A stretch of DNA of 40,943 nucleotides from Winogradskya humida (GCF_016862215.1 NZ_BOMN01000020.1:1-40943); one strand, 5' to 3'. Shown: positions 23,123 to 32,088, numbered from the stretch's first letter. Translations and numbers: made by a program. The notes: a model not told the origin generated them from the sequence alone.

Positions 23123-24001
23123 TCAGGCGAAGTGGGGGATCACCTCCTGGGCGAAGCGGTGCATCGGCTCGTGGTCGTATGCGACGCGGGGGATGTAGAC
23201 GATCACGTAGTCGGCGCCGGCTTCGGCGATCTTCTCGATCCGGGCGATCGTGTCGGCTGACGACGCGGCGAGATCCAGTTCCAGGCCGGTCGACTTGATG
23301 ATGCGGTCGTAGTCGCGCTCCAGACGGTCGCAGTGGTCCTTGAGCACGGCGAGCTTGTGGCGGATCAGCTCGGGGTCGCCACCGCCGACGTTGCAGGCGT
23401 CCGCGTACTGGGCGACCAGCTTGAGCGTGACCTTCTCGCCGCCGCCGCCGAGCCAGAACGACGGGTGCGGCTTGCGGACACCCTTCGGCTCGTTGATCGG
23501 GCCGTCGATCGAGTAGTGCTTACCGGCGAAGACGGGGCGTTCCTCGGTCCACATCTTGTGCACGATCTCGACGGCCTCCCGGAACTCGCCCATCCGCTGG
23601 GGGACCTCCTTCCACTCGTAGCCGTACGCCTTCCACTCGTGCTCGTACCAGCCGGCGCCGAGACCCGCGTACAGCCGCCCCCGGCTGGCCACGTCCACGG
23701 TGGAGGCGATCTTGGCGTACAGGGAGGGCTGGCGGTAGCCGTTGCACCCGACCATCTGGCCGATGTTGACCCGGCTGGTGTCGCGGGCCAGCGTCGACGT
23801 GACGGTCCAGGCCTCGAAGGTCGTGTTGACGGTCGGCTCGGGCACGGTGTGGAAGTGGTCGTAGACCCATACCGAGTCCCACGGCCCGGCATCCGCGGCA
23901 CGGGCGACGTCGGTCATCGCCTCGTACTGCTCCACCGGGTCGGCGATCTCGACCAGGTCCATCTTCCAGCCCTGCGGGACGAAGGCACCGAAATTAATCA
24001 T
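23123..24001 (-). CDS. LLM-class F420-dependent oxidoreductase
   Basis: 292-aa luciferase-like monooxygenase-fold enzyme. Family blocks are NFGAFVPQG, WDSVWVYDHF, TSTLARDTSRVNIGQMVGCNGYRQP split over two segments, GRLYAGLGAGWYEHEW and PSFWLGGGGEK. Actinobacterial members with this TIGR03560-like layout use coenzyme F420 rather than FMN. They oxidise or reduce alcohols, enoates or glucose phosphate; the substrate here is unknown. ATG 24001 is used because the open frame extending to 24646 consists of repeat DNA and lacks family sequence. No good ribosome-binding site precedes it. Confidence 0.9.
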   Translation of the reverse strand: MINFGAFVPQGWKMDLVEIADPVEQYEAMTDVARAADAGPWDSVWVYDHFHTVPEPTVNTTFEAWTVTSTLARDTSRVNIGQMVGCNGYRQPSLYAKIASTVDVASRGRLYAGLGAGWYEHEWKAYGYEWKEVPQRMGEFREAVEIVHKMWTEERPVFAGKHYSIDGPINEPKGVRKPHPSFWLGGGGEKVTLKLVAQYADACNVGGGDPELIRHKLAVLKDHCDRLERDYDRIIKSTGLELDLAASSADTIARIEKIAEAGADYVIVYIPRVAYDHEPMHRFAQEVIPHFA

Positions 24002-24126
24002 GATCAGATGCAACCACGCCGCCTCCCACCGGGCTCCAGCGGCGCTGCGGTAGAGACGCCGTGCCGCCTGCTGGCCAGGATCGGCGTACTGCATGCATGC
24101 CGGCCCGGTTTGGCGTGCTACCGGTG

Positions 24127-24282
24127 GAGCCAGGACTGCCGAGCTGCCTGCGGACCCAGGACTGCCGGGCTGCCTGCGGAGCCAGGGCTGCTGAGTTAGT
24201 TGCGGAGTCGGGGCCGCCGGGCTGACTGCGGAGTCGGGGCTGCCGGGTTGGCCGCGGGGCCAGGCCTGCCGGGGCGGCCTGG
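24127..24282. repeat. 26-bp tandem array
   Basis: Six diverging copies of a 26-bp unit start at 24127, 24153, 24179, 24205, 24231 and 24257 (unit begins gacccaggactgccg). They fill the gap between the LLM-oxidoreductase start and the 82-aa gene. Confidence 0.88.
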
Positions 24283-24291
24283 CCCGGGTGC

Positions 24292-24540
24292 TCAGGGGCG
24301 GGCGTTGCGCCGTAGTGCGCCGAGGCTGCGGGCCCGGACCAGGGCCTGACGCCGGCCGATCTCCCGGCCCTCCGAGGTCGTCTCGACGCCGTCCACCTCG
24401 TACCAGTTGTCCTCGTCGTAGCGGACCGGGCGGTTCCAGTCGACCCGCTCCACCCGCATCCAGAGTGGCCCGGCGCCGAAGCGGTAATCCGGCTCGGCGA
24501 AGCAACTGACCGGGCTCACAGGGCCACGATTCCGATCCAT
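24292..24540 (-). CDS. 82-aa hypothetical protein
   Basis: Small soluble protein of unknown function. The sequence is non-repetitive and aromatic-rich (CFAEPDYRFGAGPLWMRVERVDW, split for length; then RPVRYDEDNWYEVDGVE), unlike the shadows around it, so it looks truly coding. GGGAG lies five bases before the ATG. Its position upstream of the LLM oxidoreductase on the same strand allows cotranscription through the 26-bp array. Confidence 0.7.
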   Translation of the reverse strand: MDRNRGPVSPVSCFAEPDYRFGAGPLWMRVERVDWNRPVRYDEDNWYEVDGVETTSEGREIGRRQALVRARSLGALRRNARP

Positions 24541-24866
24541 CCACGCTCCCGCTTGTCCGGCGCCCCCTGCGGTGGCCGCGCCGCTTGCAACCCAGCATTT
24601 CCCTGCTCAACCGGTTCTGCAAGGGCTCATGCACGTGCATATGCACAAGGAGCGCGACAAAGAAAGATCGGCTGCCGCCCGTACGCCGATCGGCCTGAGC
24701 GCCGCACCGATCGGCCCGCGCGTTCCGCCAACCGGCAAAAGATTGAAGAACTTCATGATCGCTCCCTTTTTCCGTCCTGCGTCCACTCTTGCGTCTCCAC
24801 TAAGGGGAGACGCAAGACTGATCGGGACGCGGCCCGCGTGGGCTGGATCTCAGAAGGAGGCGCTTC
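24541..24866. other. Divergent promoter region before the acetamidase
   Basis: No gene is supported in this 326-bp gap between the 82-aa gene and the acetamidase. It holds a perfect 12-bp palindrome GTGCATATGCAC (24635-24646) partly overlapping GCACGTGC, and the strong inverted repeat at 24787-24817. Confidence 0.6.
24787..24817. promoter_or_regulatory. Perfect 12-bp inverted repeat upstream of acetamidase
   Basis: TCTTGCGTCTCC (24787-24798) and GGAGACGCAAGA (24806-24817) are exact reverse complements around a 7-base loop. The element ends 49 bp before the acetamidase ATG. There is no T-run, so an operator or leader hairpin is more likely than a terminator. Confidence 0.65.
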
Positions 24867-25880
24867 ATGACCGATGTCGTCAGCTACCGGCCCGAGCCGG
24901 GCGAATTCGCATACACGTTCGGGGGGCGTGAGGCCGTGCGGCGCGTCGCTCCGGGGACAGTTCTCGAGCTCTACACCGAGGACTGCTACGGCGGGCAGGT
25001 CCGCGAGGTCGGTGACCTGCCGTCGAAGGTGTGCGAGTTCCCCTACCTCAACCCCGTCACCGGACCGTTCCACGTCGAGGGCGCCGAGCCGGGCGATACC
25101 CTGGCCGTGCATTTCGTCGAGATCGTGCCGGCCCGCGACTGGGCGATCTCGTCGACGTTTCCGCACTTCGGGGCGCTGACCGGCACGCATGCGACGGCCA
25201 CCCTGCAGCCCCCGCTGGACGAGGTGGTGTGGCGCTACGACGTCGATGTGGCCGCGAGGACCGTTCGCTACCGGGCCCGGCGTGGCGACTTCAGCGTGGA
25301 GCTGCCTCTTGAACCCATGCACGGTACGGCCGGAGTGGCGCCCGCCGCCGGGGAGGTCAGGATGACACTCGTGCCCGACGTGCACGGCGGGAACATGGAC
25401 ACCCCGGAGCTGCGGGCCGGGGTCACCGCGTACTTCGGTGTCAATGTGCCGGGGGCGATGTTCGCCCTCGGCGACGGGCACTGCCGGCAGGGGCACGGGG
25501 AGGTCTGCGGCAGCGGGATCGAGTCGGCGATGAACACCGTGGTGATCGTCGACGTGGTGAAGGGCGCCGGGACGCCGACGCCACGTCTGGAGACCGACGA
25601 CGCACTGATGGCGGTCGGGTCGGCGCGCCCGCTCGAGGACGCCTACCGGATCAGCCAGCACGACCTGGTCACCTGGTCGGCAGGGCTCACGGGGCTGGAT
25701 CCGCTCGACGCCTACCAGTTGATCAGCCAGGCGGGCGAAGCCCCCGTGGGCAACGTATGCGACCCGAACTACACGATGCTCGCGAAGGTGGCGAAGCGTT
25801 ACCTGGGGTCCGCAATCGCCTACGACGGGGTGCATGAACGGCTGCGGGCGACCGCGCGGCACTATCTCTCAGGGCGGTGA
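24867..25880 (+). CDS. Acetamidase/formamidase family protein
   Basis: 337-aa member of the FmdA/AmdA family, which hydrolyses formamide or short amides to ammonia and acid. Family hallmarks include the N-terminal beta region with TEDCYGGQV and NPVTGPFHVEGAEPGDTLAV (ligand and metal region), HFGALTGTH, PDVHGGNMDTPEL, GDGHCRQGHGE and EVCGSGIES. It is cytoplasmic. AGAAGGAGG lies just before the ATG. It stands alone, with an inverted repeat in front that may bind a nitrogen or amide regulator. Many actinobacterial members have unknown substrates. Confidence 0.92.
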   Translation: MTDVVSYRPEPGEFAYTFGGREAVRRVAPGTVLELYTEDCYGGQVREVGDLPSKVCEFPYLNPVTGPFHVEGAEPGDTLAVHFVEIVPARDWAISSTFPHFGALTGTHATATLQPPLDEVVWRYDVDVAARTVRYRARRGDFSVELPLEPMHGTAGVAPAAGEVRMTLVPDVHGGNMDTPELRAGVTAYFGVNVPGAMFALGDGHCRQGHGEVCGSGIESAMNTVVIVDVVKGAGTPTPRLETDDALMAVGSARPLEDAYRISQHDLVTWSAGLTGLDPLDAYQLISQAGEAPVGNVCDPNYTMLAKVAKRYLGSAIAYDGVHERLRATARHYLSGR

Positions 25881-25948
25881 CAGGGTGGTTCAGTCCTGGG
25901 CAAGATCTCATTCAACTGTTGTTCATCTGAGCGGGCCACGATCCGTTC

Positions 25949-26506
25949 ATGAGCGTTCAGACGCGGGCCTTCGTCACCGCCGCCCGGGAGGTAGCCCACG
26001 ACCTGCTCGCTTCGATGGGCAACCGGTGGCTGCACACGGCCGGCGTCGCGGACCGCGCCGGCGAGCTTGCGGACAGCCTCGGCCTCGACCACGACACGCT
26101 GGTCGCCTCCGCCTGGCTGCACGACATCGGCTACGCGGCCCCGATCAAGGTCACCGGCTTCCACCCGCTCGACGGCGCCGACCACCTGGCCGGTCGCGGC
26201 TGGCCCCTCTCGGTGGCGGCCCAGGTCGCCCATCACTCCGGCGCCCGCTTCGTCGCAGCGGCGCGTGGCCTGGGCGAGCGCCTCGCGGCGTACCCCTACG
26301 AGGACAGCATGCTCTTCGACACCCTCACCTACGCCGACCAGACCGTCGGCCCCACCGGGCTCCGGGTCACCCCGGCCGCCCGCCACGAAGAGATGCTTCT
26401 CCGTCACGGCCCCGACTCGGTGAACGCCAAGGTCGACCACCTGCGAGGCCCCTACCTGCTCGAAGCCGCCACCCGCGTGGAAAGCCTGCTCCGCGTCGCC
26501 CACTGA
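25949..26506 (+). CDS. HD-domain phosphohydrolase
   Basis: 185-aa HD-superfamily protein with His29 (RWLHTAG), His58-Asp59 (ASAWLHDIGYAAP) and a later Asp in TYADQTVG, the metal-ligand set of the family. HD proteins hydrolyse phosphate esters such as nucleotides or signalling nucleotides. The short form without other domains resembles the phosphohydrolases of many actinobacteria whose substrate is unknown. It is 68 bp downstream of the acetamidase on the same strand, possibly cotranscribed. Confidence 0.88.
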   Translation: MSVQTRAFVTAAREVAHDLLASMGNRWLHTAGVADRAGELADSLGLDHDTLVASAWLHDIGYAAPIKVTGFHPLDGADHLAGRGWPLSVAAQVAHHSGARFVAAARGLGERLAAYPYEDSMLFDTLTYADQTVGPTGLRVTPAARHEEMLLRHGPDSVNAKVDHLRGPYLLEAATRVESLLRVAH

Positions 26507-27247
26507 CAGCGCGGAAAGCCTGCGCCGCGTCGCAAGCTGACCCGCGGCCTCCCGGCTACGGCTGGTGCGGCTGGGGCGGCTGCGGCTGCGGCGGCTGCGG
26601 CCTCCCTGCTACGCGGCTGCGGCTGGAGCGGTGCGGCTGGAGCGGTGCGGAGGCTGGCGCCCGCGGCGGTGCGGTTGGCGGCTGCGGGGGCACTACCAGG
26701 CCTCGACAATGTCGATGACCGCCCTTGCTCGCGCGCAACGGCGTGGGGCTCGGCGGGCGGGCTGTGGCAACCGCGTGGTGGGCTTGGCTGCTGTGCAACG
26801 GCGTGGCGGGCTGCTGTGCAACGGCGTGGCGGGCAGCTGCGCAACGGCGTGGAGGGTTCGGTGGCTGCGCGACTGCGGCGGGGATGCCCGGCGACCGCGG
26901 GAAGGGACCGGTGGTTGCGCAACGGTGGCGGGCGGGGGTTGTCCGTCGGCTGCGCAACGGCGGCGGGGACGGCCCAGTGGCTGCGCGAGGGCGGGGAGGG
27001 CCCGGTGCTCTCGCGACGGCGGGGACGGCCCAGTGGCTGCGCGAGTGCGGGGACGGCCCGGTGCTCTCGCGACGGCGGCGACCGCCCGGTGGCTGCGCGA
27101 CGGCGGGGAAGATCCGGCAGCGGCTCATCGCGGTGGGAACCGGGAGCGTATCGGTATCAGCGCGGCGCGGCACATCGGAACGGACCGGTGAGTAGCGTGC
27201 CGGGGCGGCGTGGCTGGGGAGCCGGCCGGGATGTGCGTGAAACGGGG
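26507..27247. other. Low-complexity GC-rich intergenic stretch
   Basis: There is no credible gene in this 741-bp region. It starts with ggctgcggc-type short repeats (26550-26690), continues with gcaacggcgtgg-type repeats (26740-26960) and ends with a 56-bp tandem repeat (26965-27110). Long ORFs exist in all frames but only because the DNA is repetitive and lacks stop codons. Confidence 0.75.
26965..27110. repeat. 56-bp tandem repeat
   Basis: About 2.5 copies with a 56-bp period (landmark ggggacggcc at 26965 and 27021, ggcgaccgcc at 27077), each containing gtggctgcgcga. Confidence 0.85.
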
Positions 27248-27277
27248 CCGGGCGAGGCCTTGGGGGGCCTCGCCCGG
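27248..27277 (-). terminator. Terminator hairpin after the S53 peptidase
   Basis: A perfect 12-bp stem (CCGGGCGAGGCC with GGCCTCGCCCGG) and 6-base loop lie just beyond the peptidase stop. On the minus strand the stem is followed by CCCCGTTT, a weak T tail typical of GC-rich actinobacteria. Confidence 0.85.
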
Positions 27278-27283
27278 GTTTCG

Positions 27284-29254
27284 TTACCAGCGGCTGGGGG
27301 CCGCCGAGAAGAACTTCTCACCGGGGACGCCGACGCCGGTTTCGGCGTCGTAGCCCGGGGTGCTGTGGATGGTCGTCGTCTGGACGTCGACCTGCCGCAG
27401 GATGTAGGCCCGTCCGTCGGAGGGGTCGACCGAGTTCACGTAGTTGGCGCGTGCCTCGTAGACGGCCTTCTTCGGGGCCTTGATGTCGTTGAGTGCGGAG
27501 GTGCCGAGTTTGGCGTAGTACAGCGGGTTGACGAAACCGAGGGCGTGGCGTGCCTTCTGGTTCGCTACCGCCTGGAGGCCGGCGAGCAGCGGGGAGGCGA
27601 GGCTGGTGCCGCCGATCCGGTACTCGTCGTAGTAGGTGCCGTCGGGGAATTCCTGGGTCTGGCCGACCCGGAAGCCCGTGTTGGGGTCGCCCGGCATGGA
27701 GATGTCGGGGGTGGTGCGCGCCGGGGTCGCGGAGAAGTACTTCGAGATCGAGGCGGGCACCTTGCCCTTCTGGTAGAACGGCTGCTCGAACAGGATGCTC
27801 GTGCCGCCGCCACCGCCGGAGCTGTACGCCGAGGCGCCCCAAGCGTTGTTGCTGAGGCTCTGGTAGGCGTTCTGCCAGCCGTACTCCCAGACCCGGTTGT
27901 TTTTCTTGTCGATGCCGACGCTGGTGCCGCCGACGCTCGTGACGAAGGGCAGGTCCGAGGGGAAGCTGACCGATTTGGCGGCGAGGTCGGTGCCGCCGGC
28001 GGTCTGGTCGCCGGCGTCGCCGCTGGAGAAGTCGACCGTGATGCCGGTGAGGGCTGCCTCGAGCGAGAAGAGCTGGTAGAACTTGACGGCTTCGGCGCCG
28101 AGGAGCTCGATGTCGTCGGTGCCGGAGCCCCACGAGTTGGTGATGATGTCCGCGACGTGGTTGTCGATCGTCTCGGCCCAGGCCTCGTCGAGGCCGGTGA
28201 CGCAGTCGGTGCCGCCGACGTAGACGATGTTGGCACCGGGCGACATGGCGTGGACGGCCTCGATGTCGAGGGTCTCCTCGCCGTACCAGCCGGCCGCGTC
28301 ACATTCCTCGGTGTAGGCGTAGCCGTCCGCGGGGGGTGTGATCTGGCTGAACTGGCCCCGCTTGAAGGCGGGCAGGCCGTACTTCTTGTTGTACTTGGCG
28401 ACGTCCTGCACGATCGTCGGCGACGCGTAGGCGTCGGTGACGGCGACCGTTACGCCCTTGCCGTCCAGACCCTTCTTGATCTGGTCGGTGGCACCGTACG
28501 CCTCCTGGTACTGCTTCGGCGTGTAGCCGCAGACGACGTACGGCGCCTTCTTGCCGTCCGGGGCCTTGGGCAGCGTCGTCGCGGTCTTCTCGCCGTAGTA
28601 GGACGAGCACGGCGTCGCCGCGCGGAAGCCGGCTCCGGGCGGGGGCAGCGTGTCGGCGGGCTCCTTGAGCAGCGAGCCCTGGTCGATCCCGATCACGCCG
28701 CTGAGCAGCCCGGTGACGACGGCGGGGGCGTCCTCCGGCAGGGACAGGTCGGTGCTGTTGGCGTGCACCGTCTTGCCCTCGTACGTGTAGTCACGCACCG
28801 TCGTGCCGAAGGTCTTGTTGATCTGTGCGGTGGTGCCGGAGGCCTCGACGTAGAGGCCGCCGGCGAGGGTGTCGCGCAGCTGGAAGCCCTGGCCGGTGAG
28901 CCAGGACGACACGGATTTCACGTCGGCTGCGGCGGGGGCGTAGCGCGACGCGAACTGGGTGCCGGTGAGCCATTTGCCATAGCTGGCGCTGCCCGGATCG
29001 GACAGTGCGGCGAGCGACGACTCCGCACCGGCCTGGTCGCGCATGGCGAGCAGCAGGCCGAATTGGATGGTGCTGGCGGCGGCCGGGGTGCCGGCCTGCT
29101 GGGCACGGGCGATCCATTTCGGCTTGCTGCCGCTGATGGTGTGCCGTCCGGGGCGCGCCGACGCCGGGGGCGCCGCGCCGAGGACCGAGACGGCTGCCGC
29201 GCCCACCGCGACGACGGCCGTGATCCGGTACCTCAGTGTTGAAGGGATCAGCAT
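27284..29254 (-). CDS. Secreted S53 peptidase (sedolisin/kumamolisin type)
   Basis: 656-aa exported pro-enzyme. The signal peptide covers about 1-33 and is followed by a pro-peptide (about 40-200) of the Pro-kumamolisin type (YGKWLTGTQFASRYAP, TFGTTVRDY). The catalytic domain has Glu326 and Asp330 (EETLD), oxyanion Asp413 (FSSGD) and nucleophile Ser551 (GGTSLASP), so the Ser-Glu-Asp triad is complete. A calcium-site region near the end (DAETGVGVP) is present. Such enzymes are secreted acid endopeptidases that self-process. It is followed by its own terminator and appears to be monocistronic. Confidence 0.95.
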   Translation of the reverse strand: MLIPSTLRYRITAVVAVGAAAVSVLGAAPPASARPGRHTISGSKPKWIARAQQAGTPAAASTIQFGLLLAMRDQAGAESSLAALSDPGSASYGKWLTGTQFASRYAPAAADVKSVSSWLTGQGFQLRDTLAGGLYVEASGTTAQINKTFGTTVRDYTYEGKTVHANSTDLSLPEDAPAVVTGLLSGVIGIDQGSLLKEPADTLPPPGAGFRAATPCSSYYGEKTATTLPKAPDGKKAPYVVCGYTPKQYQEAYGATDQIKKGLDGKGVTVAVTDAYASPTIVQDVAKYNKKYGLPAFKRGQFSQITPPADGYAYTEECDAAGWYGEETLDIEAVHAMSPGANIVYVGGTDCVTGLDEAWAETIDNHVADIITNSWGSGTDDIELLGAEAVKFYQLFSLEAALTGITVDFSSGDAGDQTAGGTDLAAKSVSFPSDLPFVTSVGGTSVGIDKKNNRVWEYGWQNAYQSLSNNAWGASAYSSGGGGGTSILFEQPFYQKGKVPASISKYFSATPARTTPDISMPGDPNTGFRVGQTQEFPDGTYYDEYRIGGTSLASPLLAGLQAVANQKARHALGFVNPLYYAKLGTSALNDIKAPKKAVYEARANYVNSVDPSDGRAYILRQVDVQTTTIHSTPGYDAETGVGVPGEKFFSAAPSRW

Positions 29255-29374
29255 CTTCCGGGGTCTCCCTCAATGAGAGGTGTAACTGTATGAGCCACCC
29301 AACTCCTGTCGATGCTTCCGGTCAAGATCTGAAATGCTGTGAACGTCCACGTGTACGCGGGAAAAGGGGAGAAC

Positions 29375-30238
29375 GTGCCGGTCGCGAAAACCAACGGCGT
29401 CGAGCTGGCCTACGAGACCCACGGAGATCCGGCGGCGCCCGCGTTGCTGCTGGTGATGGGCCTCGGGGCGCACCTGACGGACTGGCCGCTCGAGTTCACG
29501 GAACAGCTCGCCGCGAACGGCTTCCACGTGATCCGGTTCGACAACCGGGACGCGGGACTTTCGACAGCCCTCGACGATTCCGGCGTACCCGATATCCCCG
29601 CCTTGATGGGCGGTGACCGTTCCTCGGCGCCCTACCTGATCGCGGATCTGGCGGCGGATGCCGCGGGCCTGCTCGACACGCTCGGCGTGCAGCGGGCGCA
29701 CGTGGTGGGCGCGTCGCTGGGCGGGATGATCGCCCAGCAGCTCACGATCGACTACCCGGACCGGGTCGCGAGCCTGTGCTCCATCATGTCCACGACCGGC
29801 GACTTCACGGTCGGGCGTCCGCGCCCCGAGGCGGCCGCGATGATCGGCCGTCCGCCGTCGGCCAGCCGCGAGGAGGTCATCGCGGGCAGCGTGGCGGGCT
29901 CGCGGGTGATCGGCTCGCCGGGTTACCCCGCGACCGAGGAATACCTGACCGCGCGTGCGGCGGCCAAGTACGACCGGGCCTACCGGCCCCTGGGGACGCT
30001 GCGGCAATATGCGGCGGTGCTGGCCTCCCCGGACCGTACGCAGGCCTTGCGCCGGGTCACCGCACCGACCCTGGTCATCCATGGCGAGGACGACCCGCTG
30101 ATCGACGTGAGCGGGGGCCGGGCGACGGCCGCGGCGATCCCCGGCTCCACGCTTCTCACGATCCCGGGCATGGGCCACGACCTGCCGCGCGAGTTGTGGC
30201 CGCGGATCACGGCGGCGATCGCCCGCAACGCTGCCTGA
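29375..30238 (+). CDS. Alpha/beta hydrolase (paralogue 2)
   Basis: 287-aa alpha/beta hydrolase closely similar to the protein at 20313. The two share LLL(I/V)MGL, GFHV(I/V)RFDNRD(S/A)GLST and GASLG, with a Ser nucleophile, an acidic residue in IHGEDDPLI and His in GMGHDLP. GTG 29375 follows an AAGGGG site by five bases. An in-frame GTG at 29339 is possible and would give a 12-residue extension like that of paralogue 1. No regulator sits beside it, unlike paralogue 1. Confidence 0.88.
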   Translation: MPVAKTNGVELAYETHGDPAAPALLLVMGLGAHLTDWPLEFTEQLAANGFHVIRFDNRDAGLSTALDDSGVPDIPALMGGDRSSAPYLIADLAADAAGLLDTLGVQRAHVVGASLGGMIAQQLTIDYPDRVASLCSIMSTTGDFTVGRPRPEAAAMIGRPPSASREEVIAGSVAGSRVIGSPGYPATEEYLTARAAAKYDRAYRPLGTLRQYAAVLASPDRTQALRRVTAPTLVIHGEDDPLIDVSGGRATAAAIPGSTLLTIPGMGHDLPRELWPRITAAIARNAA

Positions 30239-30239
30239 A

Positions 30240-30605
30240 CTACTCCGCGGATCTGCCCGCTTTTTCGGCCGGTTCGGTCTCGGCGGGCATGCCGAACACG
30301 TGCGCGAGACCGGTCACCTGCACGGCCTTGCGCACCGGCGACGACGCGTTGGTCAAGGTCAGGGTGACACCGGCGGCTGCGGCGCTGTTGCGGGCGCTGA
30401 CGAGGGCGCCCAGGGCGTACGAATCGATGAAGCCGAGACGGCCCACGTCGACGTGCAGGTAGCGGCAGCCGGTGCCGGTGGCCGCGGCGGCGAGGCTGTC
30501 ACGCACCTCATCGGCGCTGTCGAGGTCGAGATCGCCCTCCAGCACCGCGGTGAGCAGCCCGTCGGTGGTGACATCCTCGTACGCGACGATTGTGTTACTG
30601 GACAT
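30240..30605 (-). CDS. STAS-domain anti-sigma-factor antagonist
   Basis: 121-aa STAS protein of the SpoIIAA/RsbV type. The key block is VDVGRLGFIDSYALGALVSAR, split by the phosphorylatable Ser in FIDSYALGAL. Such proteins bind anti-sigma kinases when unphosphorylated and free the sigma factor. No anti-sigma kinase or sigma gene lies nearby. ATG 30605 (MSSNTIVAYEDV) is preferred to the start at 30662, which would lie upstream of the domain. It is tail-to-tail with the hydrolase, with one base between stops. Confidence 0.88.
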   Translation of the reverse strand: MSSNTIVAYEDVTTDGLLTAVLEGDLDLDSADEVRDSLAAAATGTGCRYLHVDVGRLGFIDSYALGALVSARNSAAAAGVTLTLTNASSPVRKAVQVTGLAHVFGMPAETEPAEKAGRSAE

Positions 30606-30670
30606 CTGCCCGAGGATAGCCGCGATCTTGATCGTCTGCTCGGCACGCGGCGTCCCGTGCACCCGGTCGC

Positions 30671-31066
30671 TCAGCCCGTTGCCCGGGTGTCGTAGTCGCG
30701 TTGACTTGCCTGGATTTCGCCGGCGCGGGCGACCGTCCAGTCGTAGAGGCGGCCGAACGGCTCGCGCAGGGATTCACCCAGGGGGGTGAGTGAGTATTCG
30801 ACGCCGATCGGCGCGGTCGGCAGGACCCGGCGTTCGATCATGCCGTTGCGTTCCAGGCGGCGCAGGGTCTGGGTGAGGACCCGCTGGGTGACGCCTTCGA
30901 GACGGCGCTTGATCTCGTTGAAGCGGCGTGGCTCCTCGAGGACCGCCATCACCATCATCGACCACTTGTCGGCGATCTGGTCGAGGATCGGGCGGCTGGG
31001 GCAGTCGGCGCGAAAGACGGTGCCGCCCTTCGCGATGGATTCGTAAACGGTGTCGGACGTGGGCAT
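30671..31066 (-). CDS. HxlR-family regulator
   Basis: 131-aa winged-helix regulator with the HxlR blocks: ADCPSRPILDQIADKWSMMV region with Cys, EEPRRFNEIKRRLEGVTQRVL, LRRLERNGMIERRV and YSLTPLGESL. GGGGG lies about nine bases before the ATG. It is divergent from an enoyl-CoA hydratase-like gene 122 bp away and probably regulates it. Confidence 0.9.
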   Translation of the reverse strand: MPTSDTVYESIAKGGTVFRADCPSRPILDQIADKWSMMVMAVLEEPRRFNEIKRRLEGVTQRVLTQTLRRLERNGMIERRVLPTAPIGVEYSLTPLGESLREPFGRLYDWTVARAGEIQASQRDYDTRATG

Positions 31067-31135
31067 ACCGGTATCCCCCGTGATCCTTGCGATGCCTGAA
31101 GTGCGTTATTGACCTTGATCGGCCGGGGCCGCACC

Positions 31136-31166
31136 GTAGGTATACATCAGGAACTTAGATGCCTAC
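31136..31166. promoter_or_regulatory. Inverted repeat in HxlR/ECH divergent region
   Basis: GTAGG-N4-CATC and GATG-CCTAC form an imperfect dyad 22 bp before the enoyl-CoA hydratase start. It is a candidate operator for the adjacent HxlR protein. Confidence 0.4.
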
Positions 31167-31188
31167 CAGATACGGACCAAGGATCATT

Positions 31189-32004
31189 ATGTACGCCACC
31201 CTGCACGTGACCCGCGAACCCGGTATCGCCCGCGTCACCCTCGACAACCCACCCGTCAACGTCCTGGGTGTCGCGCTCATGACCGACCTGCGCGACCTGC
31301 TGACCGCGTTGCGGGACGACGACGAGGTCCGGGTGATCGTCTTCGACAGCGCCGACCCGGAATTCTTCATCGCCCACGTCGACATGACCGTCACCCCGGA
31401 CAGCCTCGCCGGCCTGGCCGCCACCGCCCCGGCAGGGGTCAACGTCTTCCAGGCCCTGGGGGAGATGCTGCGCCACCAGCCCCAGGTGACCATCGTCAAG
31501 CTGGCCGGCAAGGCCCGCGGCGGCGGTGCGGAGTTCGTCGCCGCCGCGGACATGGCGTTCGCCGCGATCGGGCGTGCCGGGCTCGGCCAGGTCGAGGCAC
31601 TGATGGGCATCGTCCCCGGCGGCGGTGGCACGCAATACCTCGCCGGACGGGTCGGCCGCAACCGCGCGCTGGAAGTGGTGCTGGGCGCCGATCTGTTCGA
31701 TGCGGAGACGGCCGAGCGCTACGGCTGGATCAACCGGGCGCTGCCCGCGGACGAGCTCGACGCCTTCGTCGACCGGCTCGCCCGCAATATCGCGGCGCTC
31801 CCCGACGGAGTGATCGAGGCGGCCAAGCGAGCCATCGTCCCCGCTGATCTGGGGGAGGGCCTGCTGCGCGAGCACGACGCCTGGGCGGGGTTGATCGGTC
31901 GTCCGGCGGCGGCCCGGCTGATCGGTGGCGGGCTGGCCCACGGCGCCCAGACCCGTGAAGGCGAGCGCGACCTGGAAGGCCTGCTCCGCCACCTGCCGGC
32001 GTAG
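31189..32004 (+). CDS. Enoyl-CoA hydratase/isomerase family protein
   Basis: 271-aa crotonase-fold protein. The oxyanion segment (VKLAGKARGGGAEFVAA) and second block (GLGQVEALMGIVPGGGG) both carry the Glu residues matching the two catalytic glutamates of enoyl-CoA hydratase, so hydratase activity is plausible. AAGGA stands five bases before ATG 31189. The region expected to bind the CoA adenine loop is less canonical (VDMTVTPDS), so the substrate may be unusual. Divergent from HxlR. Confidence 0.88.
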   Translation: MYATLHVTREPGIARVTLDNPPVNVLGVALMTDLRDLLTALRDDDEVRVIVFDSADPEFFIAHVDMTVTPDSLAGLAATAPAGVNVFQALGEMLRHQPQVTIVKLAGKARGGGAEFVAAADMAFAAIGRAGLGQVEALMGIVPGGGGTQYLAGRVGRNRALEVVLGADLFDAETAERYGWINRALPADELDAFVDRLARNIAALPDGVIEAAKRAIVPADLGEGLLREHDAWAGLIGRPAAARLIGGGLAHGAQTREGERDLEGLLRHLPA

Positions 32005-32010
32005 GCAGCC

Positions 32011-32088
32011 GCAGGGTCAGGCCGCAGGGTCAGGCCGCAGGGTCAGGCCGCAGGGTCAGGCCGCAGGGTCAGGCCGCAGGGTCAGGCC
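32011..32088. repeat. 13-bp tandem array after the ECH gene
   Basis: Six perfect copies of gcagggtcaggcc start seven bases after the enoyl-CoA hydratase stop. The minus strand carries TGA in every unit, and 13 is not a multiple of three. Confidence 0.95.

Noticed and set aside
24002..24646. N-terminal extension of the LLM oxidoreductase by about 215 codons
   Set aside because: The extension is repeat-encoded and lacks family sequence; the conserved protein begins at MINFGAF.
26556..27173. Long Pro/Ala/Arg-rich ORFs on both strands
   Set aside because: They come from stop-poor tandem repeats, with no start context, folded-domain sequence or codon signal.
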